Program-made: the position numbers and the translations under genes
Source of the DNA: Streptomyces sp. SAT1
GTDB taxonomy: Bacteria > Actinomycetota > Actinomycetes > Streptomycetales > Streptomycetaceae
Assembly (NCBI RefSeq): GCF_001654495.1
Contig: NZ_CP015849.1
Location: 1,433,501 to 1,497,500, forward strand
Direction: 5' to 3'
DNA: 64,000 nt
Part shown: positions 26,430 to 34,602 of the stretch, one piece after another
Layout: each line of letters starts with the position of its first letter
Numbering within the stretch: position 1 is the first letter of the stretch
Notes under the pieces: generated by a model
What the model was told of the DNA's origin: nothing
The model's database searches: none
What the model saw: the letters and a program-made list of their open reading frames with translations, nothing else

Positions 26430-27121
26430 GCGGCGGCCCGCTTCTCCTCGACGAGCGTGACGACGCACTCGACGACCTGCGCGAGGGTCAGCTCGGTGGT
26501 GTCCACCTCGACGGCGTCGTCCGCCTTGGCCAGCGGGGAGGCGGCCCGGCTGGAGTCGGCCGCGTCCCGCTTGACCAGGGCCTCGCGGGTGGCGTGCACG
26601 TCGGCGCCCTTCAGCTCGCCGCTGCGGCGGGCGGCGCGGGCCTCCGGCGACGCGGTGAGGAAGATCTTCAGATCGGCGCCGGGCAGCACGGTGGTGCCGA
26701 TGTCGCGGCCCTCGACGACGATGCCGCGGTCGGCGGCTCCGGCCAGGGTGCGCTGGAGCTCGGTGATCACGGTCCGCACCTCGGGCACGGCGCTGACCGC
26801 GCTGACCTTGGAGGTGACCTCCTGGGTGCGGATCGGACCGGACACGTCCACGCCGTCGACGGTGATCGTCGGGTGGGCCGGGTCGGTGCCGGAGACGATC
26901 TCCGGCTTGGCGGCCACGGCGGCGATCGCGGTGGGGTCGTCGATGTCGATCCCGTTGGTCACCATCCACCAGGTGATCGCCCGGTACTGGGCGCCGGTGT
27001 CCAGGTAGCTCAGGCCGAGCTGCGCGGCCACGGCCTTGGACGTGCTCGACTTGCCCGTGCCGGAGGGGCCGTCGATGGCGACAATCACGGGCTGGGCGGT
27101 CCGGGCGGCGCCGTCTTCCAC
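26426..27121 (-). CDS. cmk: Cytidylate kinase
   Basis: (d)CMP kinase of 231 aa. The P-loop DGPSGTGKSSTSK is near residue 17, SYLDTGAQYRAITWW follows, and the CMP-binding/LID parts are VVEGRDIGTTVLPGADLKIFLTASPEARAARR and KRDAADSSRAASPLAKADDAVEVDTT. GTG at 27121 follows AAGG. Second gene of the plsC pair; 113 bp separate it from tyrA, so it may have its own start of transcription. Confidence 0.96.
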   Translation of the reverse strand: MEDGAARTAQPVIVAIDGPSGTGKSSTSKAVAAQLGLSYLDTGAQYRAITWWMVTNGIDIDDPTAIAAVAAKPEIVSGTDPAHPTITVDGVDVSGPIRTQEVTSKVSAVSAVPEVRTVITELQRTLAGAADRGIVVEGRDIGTTVLPGADLKIFLTASPEARAARRSGELKGADVHATREALVKRDAADSSRAASPLAKADDAVEVDTTELTLAQVVECVVTLVEEKRAAA

Positions 27122-27233
27122 AGCGGGGCACCTTCCTGGTGAAGGGTGGTGGATGGGTGTGCGGGAGCCGGGGCCCCCGGCACAAGGTTACTGGCTGCCC
27201 GGGGGCCCTCATGCTGCCGGAGGTGCCCCGCGC

Positions 27234-28319
27234 TCACTGCCGCAGCGCCCAGCCCCGCTCGCGCAGCGCCGCCGTCAGCACCGGGACGGCCCTCGGCTCC
27301 ACCATCAGCTGCACCAGACCGGCCTGCCGGCCCGTGGCGTGCTCGATCCGGACGTCCTCGATGTTCACCCCGGCCGTCCCGGCGTCGGCGAAGATCCGGG
27401 CCAGCTGGCCGGGCTGGTCGTCGATGAGGACGGCGACGACCTCGTACGCCCGCGGCGCCGACCCGTGCTTGCCGGGCACCCGGACCCGGCCCGCGTTGCC
27501 CCGCCGCAGCACCTCGCGGACCCGGGCGCCGCCCTCGTCGCGCTCGGCGACGTCGGCGGACCGGAGCGCGCGCAGCGCCCGCGCCGTCTCGTCCAGGTCG
27601 GCGGCGACGTCGGTGAGCAGATCGGCGACCGGGCCCGGGTTCGCCGAGAGGATGTCGATCCACATCTGCGGCTCGGAGGCGGCGATCCGGGTCACGTCCC
27701 GGATGCCCTGCCCGCACAGCCGTACGGCCGCCTCCTCGGCGTGCTCCAGGCGCGCGGCGACCGTGCTGGAGACCAGCTGGGGCATGTGGGAGACCAGGGC
27801 CACGGCCCGGTCGTGGGCGTCGGCGTCCATGACGACCGGGACCGCGCGGCAGTGCGAGACCAGTTCGAGCGCGAGGTTGAGCACCTCGGTGTCGGTGTCC
27901 CGGGTGGGGGTGAGCACCCAGGGGCGGCCCTCGAAGAGGTCGGCGCTCGCGGCCAGCGGTCCGGACTTCTCCCGGCCGGACATGGGGTGGCTGCCGATGT
28001 AGCGGGTCAGGTCCAGGTCCAGCGCCTCCAGCTCGCGGCGCGGGCCGCCCTTGACGCTGGCCACGTCCAGGTAGCCGCGGGCCACGCCCCGGCGCATGAC
28101 GTCGGCGAGCACCCCGGCGACGTGCGCGGGCGGGGCGGCCACGAGCGCCAGGTCGACGGGTCCCTCGGGCGCCTCGTCCGTGCCGGCGCCGAGCGCGACC
28201 GCCGTACGGGCCTGCTCGGGGTCGCGGTCGGCCAGGTGCACCCGCACCCCGCGCCCGACCAGGGCCAGGGCGGCGGAGGTGCCGATCAGACCGGTGCCGA
28301 TGACGAGTGCGGTCCTCAC
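27234..28319 (-). CDS. tyrA: Prephenate dehydrogenase with ACT domain
   Basis: Tyrosine-pathway enzyme of 361 aa, converting prephenate to 4-hydroxyphenylpyruvate with NAD. The N-terminal Rossmann fold has VIGTGLIGTSAALAL; catalytic-region motifs are GSHPMSGREKSGP and VSHMPQLVSSTVAARL. From about 285 an ACT domain (YEVVAVLIDDQPGQLARIFADAG) points to amino-acid feedback. GTG at 28319 overlaps the aroH stop (GTGA), so chorismate mutase and prephenate dehydrogenase are co-translated and catalyse consecutive steps. Confidence 0.95.
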   Translation of the reverse strand: MRTALVIGTGLIGTSAALALVGRGVRVHLADRDPEQARTAVALGAGTDEAPEGPVDLALVAAPPAHVAGVLADVMRRGVARGYLDVASVKGGPRRELEALDLDLTRYIGSHPMSGREKSGPLAASADLFEGRPWVLTPTRDTDTEVLNLALELVSHCRAVPVVMDADAHDRAVALVSHMPQLVSSTVAARLEHAEEAAVRLCGQGIRDVTRIAASEPQMWIDILSANPGPVADLLTDVAADLDETARALRALRSADVAERDEGGARVREVLRRGNAGRVRVPGKHGSAPRAYEVVAVLIDDQPGQLARIFADAGTAGVNIEDVRIEHATGRQAGLVQLMVEPRAVPVLTAALRERGWALRQ

Positions 28320-28678
28320 TGCGCGATGTCCTTGCGCAGGGCGGCCGCCGCGCCGAGGTAGACATGGGTGACCTCGGCGCGCGGCCGGTCGGTCTCGATG
28401 TGCGCGAGGACCCGGACCACGCGGGGCATCGCGCCCTCGATGTCCAGCTCCTGCGCGCAGATCAGCGGTACGTCGACGATGCCGAGCCGGCGGGCGGCGA
28501 CCGCGGGGAAGTCGCTGTGCAGGTCGGGGGTGGCCGTGAACCAGATGCTGATGAGGTCGTCGGCGGTCAGGCCGTTGCGCTCCAGGACGGCGGTGAGCAG
28601 CGCCTCGACCTGCTCGCTCATGTGACCGGCGTCGTCCCGTTCCAGCTGGACGGCCCCCCGGACCGCTCGTACCGCCAC
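28316..28678 (-). CDS. aroH: Chorismate mutase, AroH type
   Basis: Trimeric AroH-fold chorismate mutase of 120 aa: VRAVRGAVQLERD at the N-terminus, then SIWFTATPDLHSDFPAVAARRLG and RVLAHIETDRPRAEVTHVYLGAA. It turns chorismate into prephenate for the coupled TyrA. GTG at 28678 follows AAGGAG by 7 nt. First gene of the pair; further upstream the Rieske gene is divergent. Confidence 0.95.
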   Translation of the reverse strand: MAVRAVRGAVQLERDDAGHMSEQVEALLTAVLERNGLTADDLISIWFTATPDLHSDFPAVAARRLGIVDVPLICAQELDIEGAMPRVVRVLAHIETDRPRAEVTHVYLGAAAALRKDIAQ

Positions 28679-28811
28679 GGCGCTGCTCCTTGCTGACGTG
28701 TGCTGACCTGAGTCTCACCTGAGTGCTGCGGGCCCGCCGGTGACGCGGCTCCCGGGCGACCAGCCTAGTTGGGCGGCGGGCGGCCCACGCGCGGCGCCCG
28801 CCCGCTGAGAC

Positions 28812-28860
28812 GGCGAACGAATGCACCATTTGCACCAATGAGTTCGCATTTACTTCGACT
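28812..28860. promoter_or_regulatory. AT-richer repeat region between aroH and Rieske gene
   Basis: GCGAAC (28813-28818) and GTTCGC (28842-28847) form an inverted repeat. Between them TGCACCA occurs twice, 10 bp apart. Spacing is too wide for a LexA box. It may be a regulatory region of the Rieske lipoprotein gene or the divergent aroH-tyrA genes. Confidence 0.3.
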
Positions 28861-28938
28861 TGGGAGTCTTCGGTGCGAAGATGCTTGCGCTCCCCTCGGA
28901 GCGACTCTCCCCCACCTCGGCACCCTCGGAGTGACGGC

Positions 28939-29412
28939 ATGACTCAGGGCACGACCCGGCGCACGGTTCTCGCGACGGGCGCGGCTGCGCTCGCCGCCGG
29001 TTGCAGCGACTCGAACTCGGGCGGCGACAGCGCGGCCTCCCCTCAGGCCGCCTCCTCGGCGCCGCGCACCGCTTCCGCGGCACCGACCACGGCGGCCGCC
29101 GCCTCCCCCTCGCACAGCGCCGCCGGCGCGGAGCTGACCCGCACCGACGACATCCCGGTCGGCGGCGGCAAGATCTTCAAGGAGCAGCGCGTCGTCGTCA
29201 CCCAGCCGGAGAAGGGGCAGTTCAAGGCCTTCTCCGCGGTCTGCACCCACCAGGGCTGCACCGTCGCCTCGGTGGAGAACGGCACCATCGCCTGCCCCTG
29301 CCACGGCAGCATGTTCCACGCCGCCGACGGCTCGGTGGCGCACGGCCCGGCCTCCCGGCCGCTGGCCGCCAAGGAGATCCAGGTGGAGGGAAATTCCATC
29401 CGCCTGGTGTGA
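28939..29412 (+). CDS. Rieske [2Fe-2S] lipoprotein
   Basis: Small Rieske protein of 157 aa. The N-terminus TTRRTVLATGAAALAAGC combines a twin-arginine motif with a lipobox (Cys22), so the folded protein is exported by Tat and lipid-anchored. A Ser/Ala-rich linker (about 25-65) leads to the Rieske fold, whose cluster ligands are in CTHQGC and CPCHGSMF. It is not the cytochrome bc1 Rieske subunit (no triple helix). It probably acts as an external electron carrier. ATG at 28939 follows GGAG. Confidence 0.92.
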   Translation: MTQGTTRRTVLATGAAALAAGCSDSNSGGDSAASPQAASSAPRTASAAPTTAAAASPSHSAAGAELTRTDDIPVGGGKIFKEQRVVVTQPEKGQFKAFSAVCTHQGCTVASVENGTIACPCHGSMFHAADGSVAHGPASRPLAAKEIQVEGNSIRLV

Positions 29413-29434
29413 GGGTCCGCGTACGCTCCCGGGC

Positions 29435-30136
29435 ATGCAGCCCGAGGACCTGGTACGCGACCACACGATCTACGCCTGTGTCATGGGCTCGCGGGCATTC
29501 GGGCTGGCGACGGAGGACAGCGACACGGACCGCCGTGGCGTCTTCGTCGCCCCCGCCCCGCTCTTCTGGCGCTTCGAGAAGCCGCCCGCCCATGCCGAGG
29601 GGCCGCTGCCGGAGCAGTTCAGCTGGGAACTGGAGCGCTTCTGCGAACTGGCGCTGCGCGGCAATCCGAACATCCTGGAGTGCCTGCACTCCCCGCTCGT
29701 GGAGTACGCCGACGACACCGGCCGTGAACTGCTCGCCCTGCGCCAGGCGTTCCTCTCCCGCCGCGTGCACGCCTCCTTCACCGGCTACGCGCTCGCCCAG
29801 CGCCGCAGACTGGAGGCCGGCGTCCGCGCGCACGGCGCCCCGCGCTGGAAGCACGCCATGCATCTGCTGCGCCTGCTGACGAGCGCCCGCGACCTGCTGC
29901 GCACCGGCCGCCTGGACATCGGCACCGGCGACGCCCGGACCCGGCTGCTGGCCGTGCGCGGCGGCGAGGTCCCCTGGTCCGAGGTGGAGTCCTGGATGAC
30001 CCGGCTGGCCGCCGAGACCGAACAGGCCGCGGCGCGCACCCCGCTGCCCGAGGAACCCGATCTGCGCCGCGTGGAGGACTTCCTGTACAGCGTCCGCCGC
30101 GCCTCGGCGCTCGGCGCCCCCGCCCGGCCCGTCTGA
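29435..30136 (+). CDS. Nucleotidyltransferase family protein (pol beta superfamily)
   Basis: Protein of 233 aa with CVMGSRAFGLATEDSDTDRRGVFVAP, the G-S...DxD metal site of the RlaP/YcgL nucleotidyltransferases. ECLHSPLVEYAD and WKHAMHLLRLL are family segments. The substrate is unknown; relatives modify small molecules or proteins, or repair RNA. It lies 22 bp after the Rieske gene. TACGCT stands 7 nt before the ATG, with no ribosome site, so it may be leaderless. Confidence 0.82.
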   Translation: MQPEDLVRDHTIYACVMGSRAFGLATEDSDTDRRGVFVAPAPLFWRFEKPPAHAEGPLPEQFSWELERFCELALRGNPNILECLHSPLVEYADDTGRELLALRQAFLSRRVHASFTGYALAQRRRLEAGVRAHGAPRWKHAMHLLRLLTSARDLLRTGRLDIGTGDARTRLLAVRGGEVPWSEVESWMTRLAAETEQAAARTPLPEEPDLRRVEDFLYSVRRASALGAPARPV

Positions 30137-30152
30137 GCCCGCGGGGGGCCGC

Positions 30153-31048
30153 TCAGACGTCCCAGAGGGCCCCCAGCGCCAGCAGTTCGTCCCGGTACTC
30201 GATGCGGTCGGTCCAGGCCGCGGGCCAGGCGCCGGGGCCCAGGTGCGCGCCCGCGAAGGCGCCCGCCAGGCAGGCCAGGGAGTCGGAGTCGCCACGGGTG
30301 CAGGCGGCGCGGCGCAGGGCGGTGACGGGCTCGTCGGGGAAGAGCAGGAAGCACAGCAGGCCGGTCGCCAGGGCCTCCTCGGCGATCCAGCCGTCGCCGG
30401 TGGCCTCGCACGGATCGTCCTCTGCGGACACCGTCGCCACGGCCTCGGCCAGCCGGTCCCGCACCTCAAGGCACTCGTCCCAGCCGCGGGCGATGAACCG
30501 CTCGGGCGCCGCGTCCCCGGCGCGCGTCCACAGGTCGCCCAGCCACAGGTGGTGGTAGCGGGTCCGGTTCTCCTCGGCGTACGAGCGCAGCAGCGCGACC
30601 AGGTCCGCCGGGGCGGTGCCGTGCGCGAGGAGGCGTACGGCGTGCGCGGTGAGGTCGGAGGCGGCCAGCGCCGTCGGATGGCCGTGGGTGAGCGCGGCCT
30701 GCAACTGCGCGGCGCCCGCCCGCCGGGCGTCGTCCAGGTCGGGAACCAGCCCGAGCGGCGCCACCCGCGTGTTGGCCCCGCACCCCTTGGACTCGACCTG
30801 GCTCGCCCGCTGCCAGGGCCGGTCCGGGTCGCCGAGCAGACCGCAGGCGACCATGCAGGTGCGGCCGGGCGCCCGGTTGTTGTCCGGGGAGCGCGACCAG
30901 TCCACGAACTCCTCCCACCGGCCGCTCCAGCCGCCGCGGAGCCGGCGGCCCCCGCTCCATGGCCGTGCGCAGCCCCCGGCCGGGCGCCGGCGTCATCTGG
31001 GTGTCGTCGGCCGCGCGCGGCGAGGCGGTGGCACCACGAGAGCACCAC
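30153..31048 (-). pseudogene. ADP-ribosylglycohydrolase, frameshifted and N-terminally truncated
   Basis: The C-terminal 250 residues are intact and end with the metal-binding CTRGDSDSLACLAGAFAGAHLG of the ADP-ribosylglycohydrolase (DraG/ARH) family. The preceding family landmark ADDTQM (about 31011-30994), with GRGLRTAMERG, is in another frame. The frame must change by one base near 30915-30925 to reach EEFVDWSRSPDNNRAPG. The first 50-60 residues with the GxxxGDAxG metal motif are absent, because the rluB stop is only about 70 bp upstream of ADDTQM. Either a decayed gene or a sequence error plus divergent N-terminus; decay seems likelier. Confidence 0.6.
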
Positions 31049-31079
31049 CGCCCGTCGGCGTACGGACCCCGCCCAGACC

Positions 31080-32150
31080 CTAGAGGTCGACCTCCTGCAT
31101 CAGCATGCCGACCTCGGTGTTGGACAGGCGGCGCAGCCAGCCGGACTTCTGGTCGCCGAGGGTGATCGGACCGAAGGCGGTGCGCACGAGCTTGTCGACC
31201 GGGAAACCCGCCTCGGCGAGCATGCGGCGCACGATGTGCTTGCGGCCCTCGTGCAGGGTGACCTCGACGAGGTAGTTCTTGCCGGTCTGCTCGACGACCC
31301 GGAAGTGGTCCGCGCGCGCGTAGCCGTCCTCCAGCTGGATGCCGTCCTTCAGGCGCTTGCCGAGGTCGCGCGGGATCGGGCCGACGATGTGCGCCAGATA
31401 GGTCTTGCGCACGCCGTACTTGGGGTGGGTGAGGCGGTGCGCCAGCTCGCCGTGGTTGGTGAGCAGGATGACACCCTCGGTCTCGGTGTCGAGCCGGCCC
31501 ACGTGGAACAGCCGCGTCTCGCGGTTGGTGACGTAGTCGCCCAGGCACTGCCGGCCCTCGGGGTCCTCCATGGTGGAGACGACGCCCGCGGGCTTGTTCA
31601 GCGAGAAGAACTGGTACGACTGCGTCGCGACGGTCAGGCCGTCGACCTTGACCTCGTCCTTCTCCGGGTCGACCCGGCGGCCCTGCTCCAGGACGATCTC
31701 GCCGTTGATCTCGACGCGGGCCTGCTCGATCAGCTCCTCGCAGGCGCGCCGCGAACCGTATCCCGCGCGCGCGAGCACCTTCTGGAGCCGCTCGCCCTCC
31801 TGCTCGGCGCCCGGGAAGGTCTTGGGCAGCTTGATGTCCTTCTTGCCCGCGTACCGGTCGCGGTTGCGCTCCTCCGTACGCGTCTCGTACTCGCGCGAGC
31901 GCGCCGGGGCCGTACGCCCGCCCTGGCCCTCGGGCCTGCGGGGGCCGCCCTTGGCGCCGCCGCGGGCCGCTCCGCCGCGCCCCGACTTCGGGCCGTCCTT
32001 GGTGGCGCCGGGGCCCACGTCGTAGCGGCGCTCCTCGGGGCGGGGCTTGCTGGGGCGTCCCTGCCCCTGCTTCTGGTCCCTGTTGTTGCCGGCACCGCGG
32101 TGGTTACCGCGCCCGCCGCTCTTGCCGCTGCCGCTACCGCTGCTTCGCAT
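31080..32150 (-). CDS. rluB: 23S rRNA pseudouridine synthase RluB-like
   Basis: RsuA/RluB-family pseudouridine synthase of 356 aa. A basic Gly/Arg/Lys-rich N-terminal extension of about 110 residues precedes an S4 domain (LQKVLARAGYGSRRACEELI). The catalytic domain has the Asp in GRLDTETEGVILLTNHG and ends LHEGRKHIVRRMLAEAGFPV. The ATG at 32150 overlaps the scpB stop by one base (TGATG), so it belongs to the scpA-scpB transcript. A TTG one codon earlier is an alternative start. The extension is probably disordered and RNA-binding. Confidence 0.93.
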   Translation of the reverse strand: MRSSGSGSGKSGGRGNHRGAGNNRDQKQGQGRPSKPRPEERRYDVGPGATKDGPKSGRGGAARGGAKGGPRRPEGQGGRTAPARSREYETRTEERNRDRYAGKKDIKLPKTFPGAEQEGERLQKVLARAGYGSRRACEELIEQARVEINGEIVLEQGRRVDPEKDEVKVDGLTVATQSYQFFSLNKPAGVVSTMEDPEGRQCLGDYVTNRETRLFHVGRLDTETEGVILLTNHGELAHRLTHPKYGVRKTYLAHIVGPIPRDLGKRLKDGIQLEDGYARADHFRVVEQTGKNYLVEVTLHEGRKHIVRRMLAEAGFPVDKLVRTAFGPITLGDQKSGWLRRLSNTEVGMLMQEVDL

Positions 32151-32845
32151 CAAAGTTCCGTCGTCGTCGTGTGAGTCATGTGCGTCCCGTGACCCTCGTC
32201 CGGGTCCGGGGCGTCCGGGTCGAACGACGGTACGGCCTCCTGGGTCTCGGCCTCGATCGCCTCCGCCTCCGGGAGGAAGGGCGCGAGCTCCGGGAGCTCG
32301 TCCAGACCGCGCAGGCCCATCCGCTCCAGGAAGTAGTTCGTCGTCCTGTACAGGATCGCACCTGTTTCGGGTTCCGTGCCCGCCTCCTGGACCAGTCCGC
32401 GCTGGAGCAGGGTGCGCATGACCCCGTCGCAGTTCACTCCGCGCACGGCGGAGACCCTGCTGCGGCTGACCGGCTGGCGGTAGGCGACCACCGCCAGCGT
32501 CTCCAGCGCGGCCTGGGTGAGCCGGGCCTGCTGGCCGTCCAGGACGAAGCCCTCGACGGCCGCCGCGTACTCGGGGCGGGTGTAGAAGCGCCAGCCGCCG
32601 GCGATCAGCCGCAGCTCGAAGCCGCGCCCCTGCGCGGTGTACTCGTCGGCCAGCTCGCGCAGCGCGTCCGCGATCTGCCGCCGGGGCCGCTGGAGCGTCC
32701 TGGCCAGCAGTTCCTCGGTCGCGGGTTCGTCCACGACCATGAGCACGGCCTCCAGGGCGGGCTTGAGATCGAGTGCGGCGACGGGCCGCAGGCCGACGGG
32801 AAGTCCCTCGGTCCCGGTCTCCTCGCTCAGGGCTTCCGCGCTCAT
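32150..32845 (-). CDS. scpB: Segregation and condensation protein B
   Basis: ScpB (kleisin partner with winged helices) of 231 aa. LKPALEAVLMVVDEPATEELLA and LTQAALETLAVVAYRQPVSRSRVSAVRGVNCDGVMRTLLQRGLV are the conserved parts; the C-terminal 45 residues are acidic and variable. ATG at 32845 overlaps the scpA stop (ATGA). It works with Smc and ScpA to compact and segregate chromosomes. Confidence 0.95.
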   Translation of the reverse strand: MSAEALSEETGTEGLPVGLRPVAALDLKPALEAVLMVVDEPATEELLARTLQRPRRQIADALRELADEYTAQGRGFELRLIAGGWRFYTRPEYAAAVEGFVLDGQQARLTQAALETLAVVAYRQPVSRSRVSAVRGVNCDGVMRTLLQRGLVQEAGTEPETGAILYRTTNYFLERMGLRGLDELPELAPFLPEAEAIEAETQEAVPSFDPDAPDPDEGHGTHMTHTTTTEL

Positions 32846-34017
32846 GGCTTTCGTTCCTCCTCGGGCTTCTCGGGCGGCCGGTCGAACTCGTCGGTCACCC
32901 GCGTGTGCGCGTCCTCGTCGCCGCCCGTCCAGCGCACCAGCAGGTCGCCGAGGGCCGTCTCCTGGTCGAGGGCGACGGCCCTCTCCCGGTACAGCTCCAG
33001 CAGCGCCAGGAAGCGGGCGACGACCGTGAGCGTGTCGTCGGTGTCCGCCACCAGGTCCTGGAAGCGGGCCTCGCCCGTCTCCCGCAGCCGCTCGACCACG
33101 ATCCGGGCCTGCTCCTGCACGCTGACCAGCGGCGCGTGGATGTGGTCCACGTACACCTGGGGTCTGGGCCGGGGCTGCATCGCCTTGACGGCCAGCCGGG
33201 CGAACCCCTCGGGGCCGATGCTGATGGCGACCTCGGGCAGCAGCTCGGCGTGGTGCGGTTCCAGTCCGACGGTACGGGGATGGCGGCGGCCCTCGGCGGT
33301 GAGCCGGGCGTCGAAGATGTCGGCGATCCGCTTGTACGCGCGGTACTGGAGCAGCCGGGCGAACAGCAGGTCCCGGGCCTCCAGGAGCGCGAGGTCGGCC
33401 TCGTCCTCCACCTCGGCGGCGGGCAGCAGCCGGGCCGCCTTCAGATCGAGCAGGGTGGCGGCCACCACCAGGAACTCGGTCGTCCGGTCGAGGTCCCAGT
33501 CCGGACCCATGGCCCGGATGTGCGCCATGAACTCGTCGGTGACCTTCGACAGCGCGACCTCGGTGACGTCCAGCTTGTGCTTGGCGATCAACTGGAGCAG
33601 CAGATCGAAGGGCCCCTCGAAGTTGGCCAGCCGCACGGTGAAGACCCCGTCACCGCCCTCGCCGCGATTCCCGTCCCCGGCGGGGACCGCGGACGCCGCA
33701 CCCTCCCCTCCCGGCTCGGGCGCGACGGGCGGGACCGCCGCGACCGCCGCGAACGGCTCGGCCGGCGCTCCGGCCACCACGGGCCCCTCGGGCGCCTCCG
33801 GCGCGGTGGCCGGTGCCGACGCGGGTTCCGCGTCCCGCCGGGGCGGGGCCGGCGGGGCAGGCTGTACGGCCGCCGGAGCCGGGGGGCGCGGGGCCGGGCC
33901 CGCTTCGTGCGGCTCGGGCGCGGTGGGTGCCGGGGCCGCGCCGGGTCCCCTGCCCAGGGCGCGCCTGCGCGCGGCGGCGGGGCCCGGGTCCGGGGGAGGT
34001 ACGTCGTTCGAGGTCAT
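32842..34017 (-). CDS. scpA: Segregation and condensation protein A
   Basis: Kleisin subunit of 391 aa. The conserved part starts near residue 125 (FTVRLANFEGPFDLLLQLIAKHKLDVTEVALSKVTDEFM) and runs to about 375. The first 120 residues are a Pro/Ala-rich, probably disordered extension, so the start could lie further inside. The ATG at 34017 has GGAGG only 2 nt upstream, an unusually tight spacing. Fourth from the left in parA-RHH-scpA-scpB-rluB. Confidence 0.93.
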   Translation of the reverse strand: MTSNDVPPPDPGPAAARRRALGRGPGAAPAPTAPEPHEAGPAPRPPAPAAVQPAPPAPPRRDAEPASAPATAPEAPEGPVVAGAPAEPFAAVAAVPPVAPEPGGEGAASAVPAGDGNRGEGGDGVFTVRLANFEGPFDLLLQLIAKHKLDVTEVALSKVTDEFMAHIRAMGPDWDLDRTTEFLVVAATLLDLKAARLLPAAEVEDEADLALLEARDLLFARLLQYRAYKRIADIFDARLTAEGRRHPRTVGLEPHHAELLPEVAISIGPEGFARLAVKAMQPRPRPQVYVDHIHAPLVSVQEQARIVVERLRETGEARFQDLVADTDDTLTVVARFLALLELYRERAVALDQETALGDLLVRWTGGDEDAHTRVTDEFDRPPEKPEEERKP

Positions 34018-34035
34018 GGCCTCCGCAGGCTACCG

Positions 34036-34602
34036 CTACCGTCCGCGCAGCCGGCGTACGAGAATGCTCGCGTCCCCGCGGGACTCCAGGTCGGCCAGGA
34101 CCACGGCGACCGCCTCGCGGACGATCCGGCCGCGGTCGACGGCCAGGCCGTGCTCGCCCCTCAGCACCAGCCGCGCGTGCTCCAGGTCCATCAGTTCCTC
34201 GGCGGAGACGTAGACGGTGATCTTCTCGTCGTGGCGTTCGCGTCCGCTGGGGCGGCGGTTGGCCGCGCGTCCGCGCTTGCGGGGGGCCGCCGCGGTGCCG
34301 TCCTGGCCCGGCTGGGCCTGGCGCCGTCCGGAGCGCTCCGCGCCGGCGCCCGCGGCGCCCCGGCTGCGGGACTCGCCCGCGTCGGCCGCCTCGGTGTCGG
34401 CCGCGACATGCTCGGCGCCCTCGCCGTCGCCGCCCTGCGCGGGCACCGAGTGCGGCGCGTCCTCCGCCGGGGCGGCGGCGTCGCTCTCGCCCGCCGGGGC
34501 CGGCACCCTGGCCTCGCCGCCCGGCTGGCGCCGGGGAGTGGACGCCTGGAGCGCGGTCCCCCCTGTCGTACGGAACAGTTCGTCGGCCCCCGGCAGACTC
34601 AC
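34036..34602 (-). CDS. Ribbon-helix-helix-like partner of ParA, hypothetical
   Basis: Protein of 188 aa. Residues 1-120 are low complexity (Ala/Gly/Pro/Arg). The C-terminal 65 residues read KITVYVSAEELMDLEHARLVLRGEHGLAVDRGRIVREAVAVVL, which looks like a ribbon-helix-helix DNA-binding unit. It overlaps the end of parA (GTGA at 34602), so it may serve as a DNA-binding partner of this ParA in place of a normal ParB. An alternative GTG start lies 4 codons upstream. Role inferred. Confidence 0.6.
   Translation of the reverse strand: MSLPGADELFRTTGGTALQASTPRRQPGGEARVPAPAGESDAAAPAEDAPHSVPAQGGDGEGAEHVAADTEAADAGESRSRGAAGAGAERSGRRQAQPGQDGTAAAPRKRGRAANRRPSGRERHDEKITVYVSAEELMDLEHARLVLRGEHGLAVDRGRIVREAVAVVLADLESRGDASILVRRLRGR

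Noticed and set aside
28813..28847. LexA box before the Rieske gene
   Set aside because: GCGAAC and GTTCGC arms are too far apart (23 nt between) for a LexA site, which needs a 4-nt gap.
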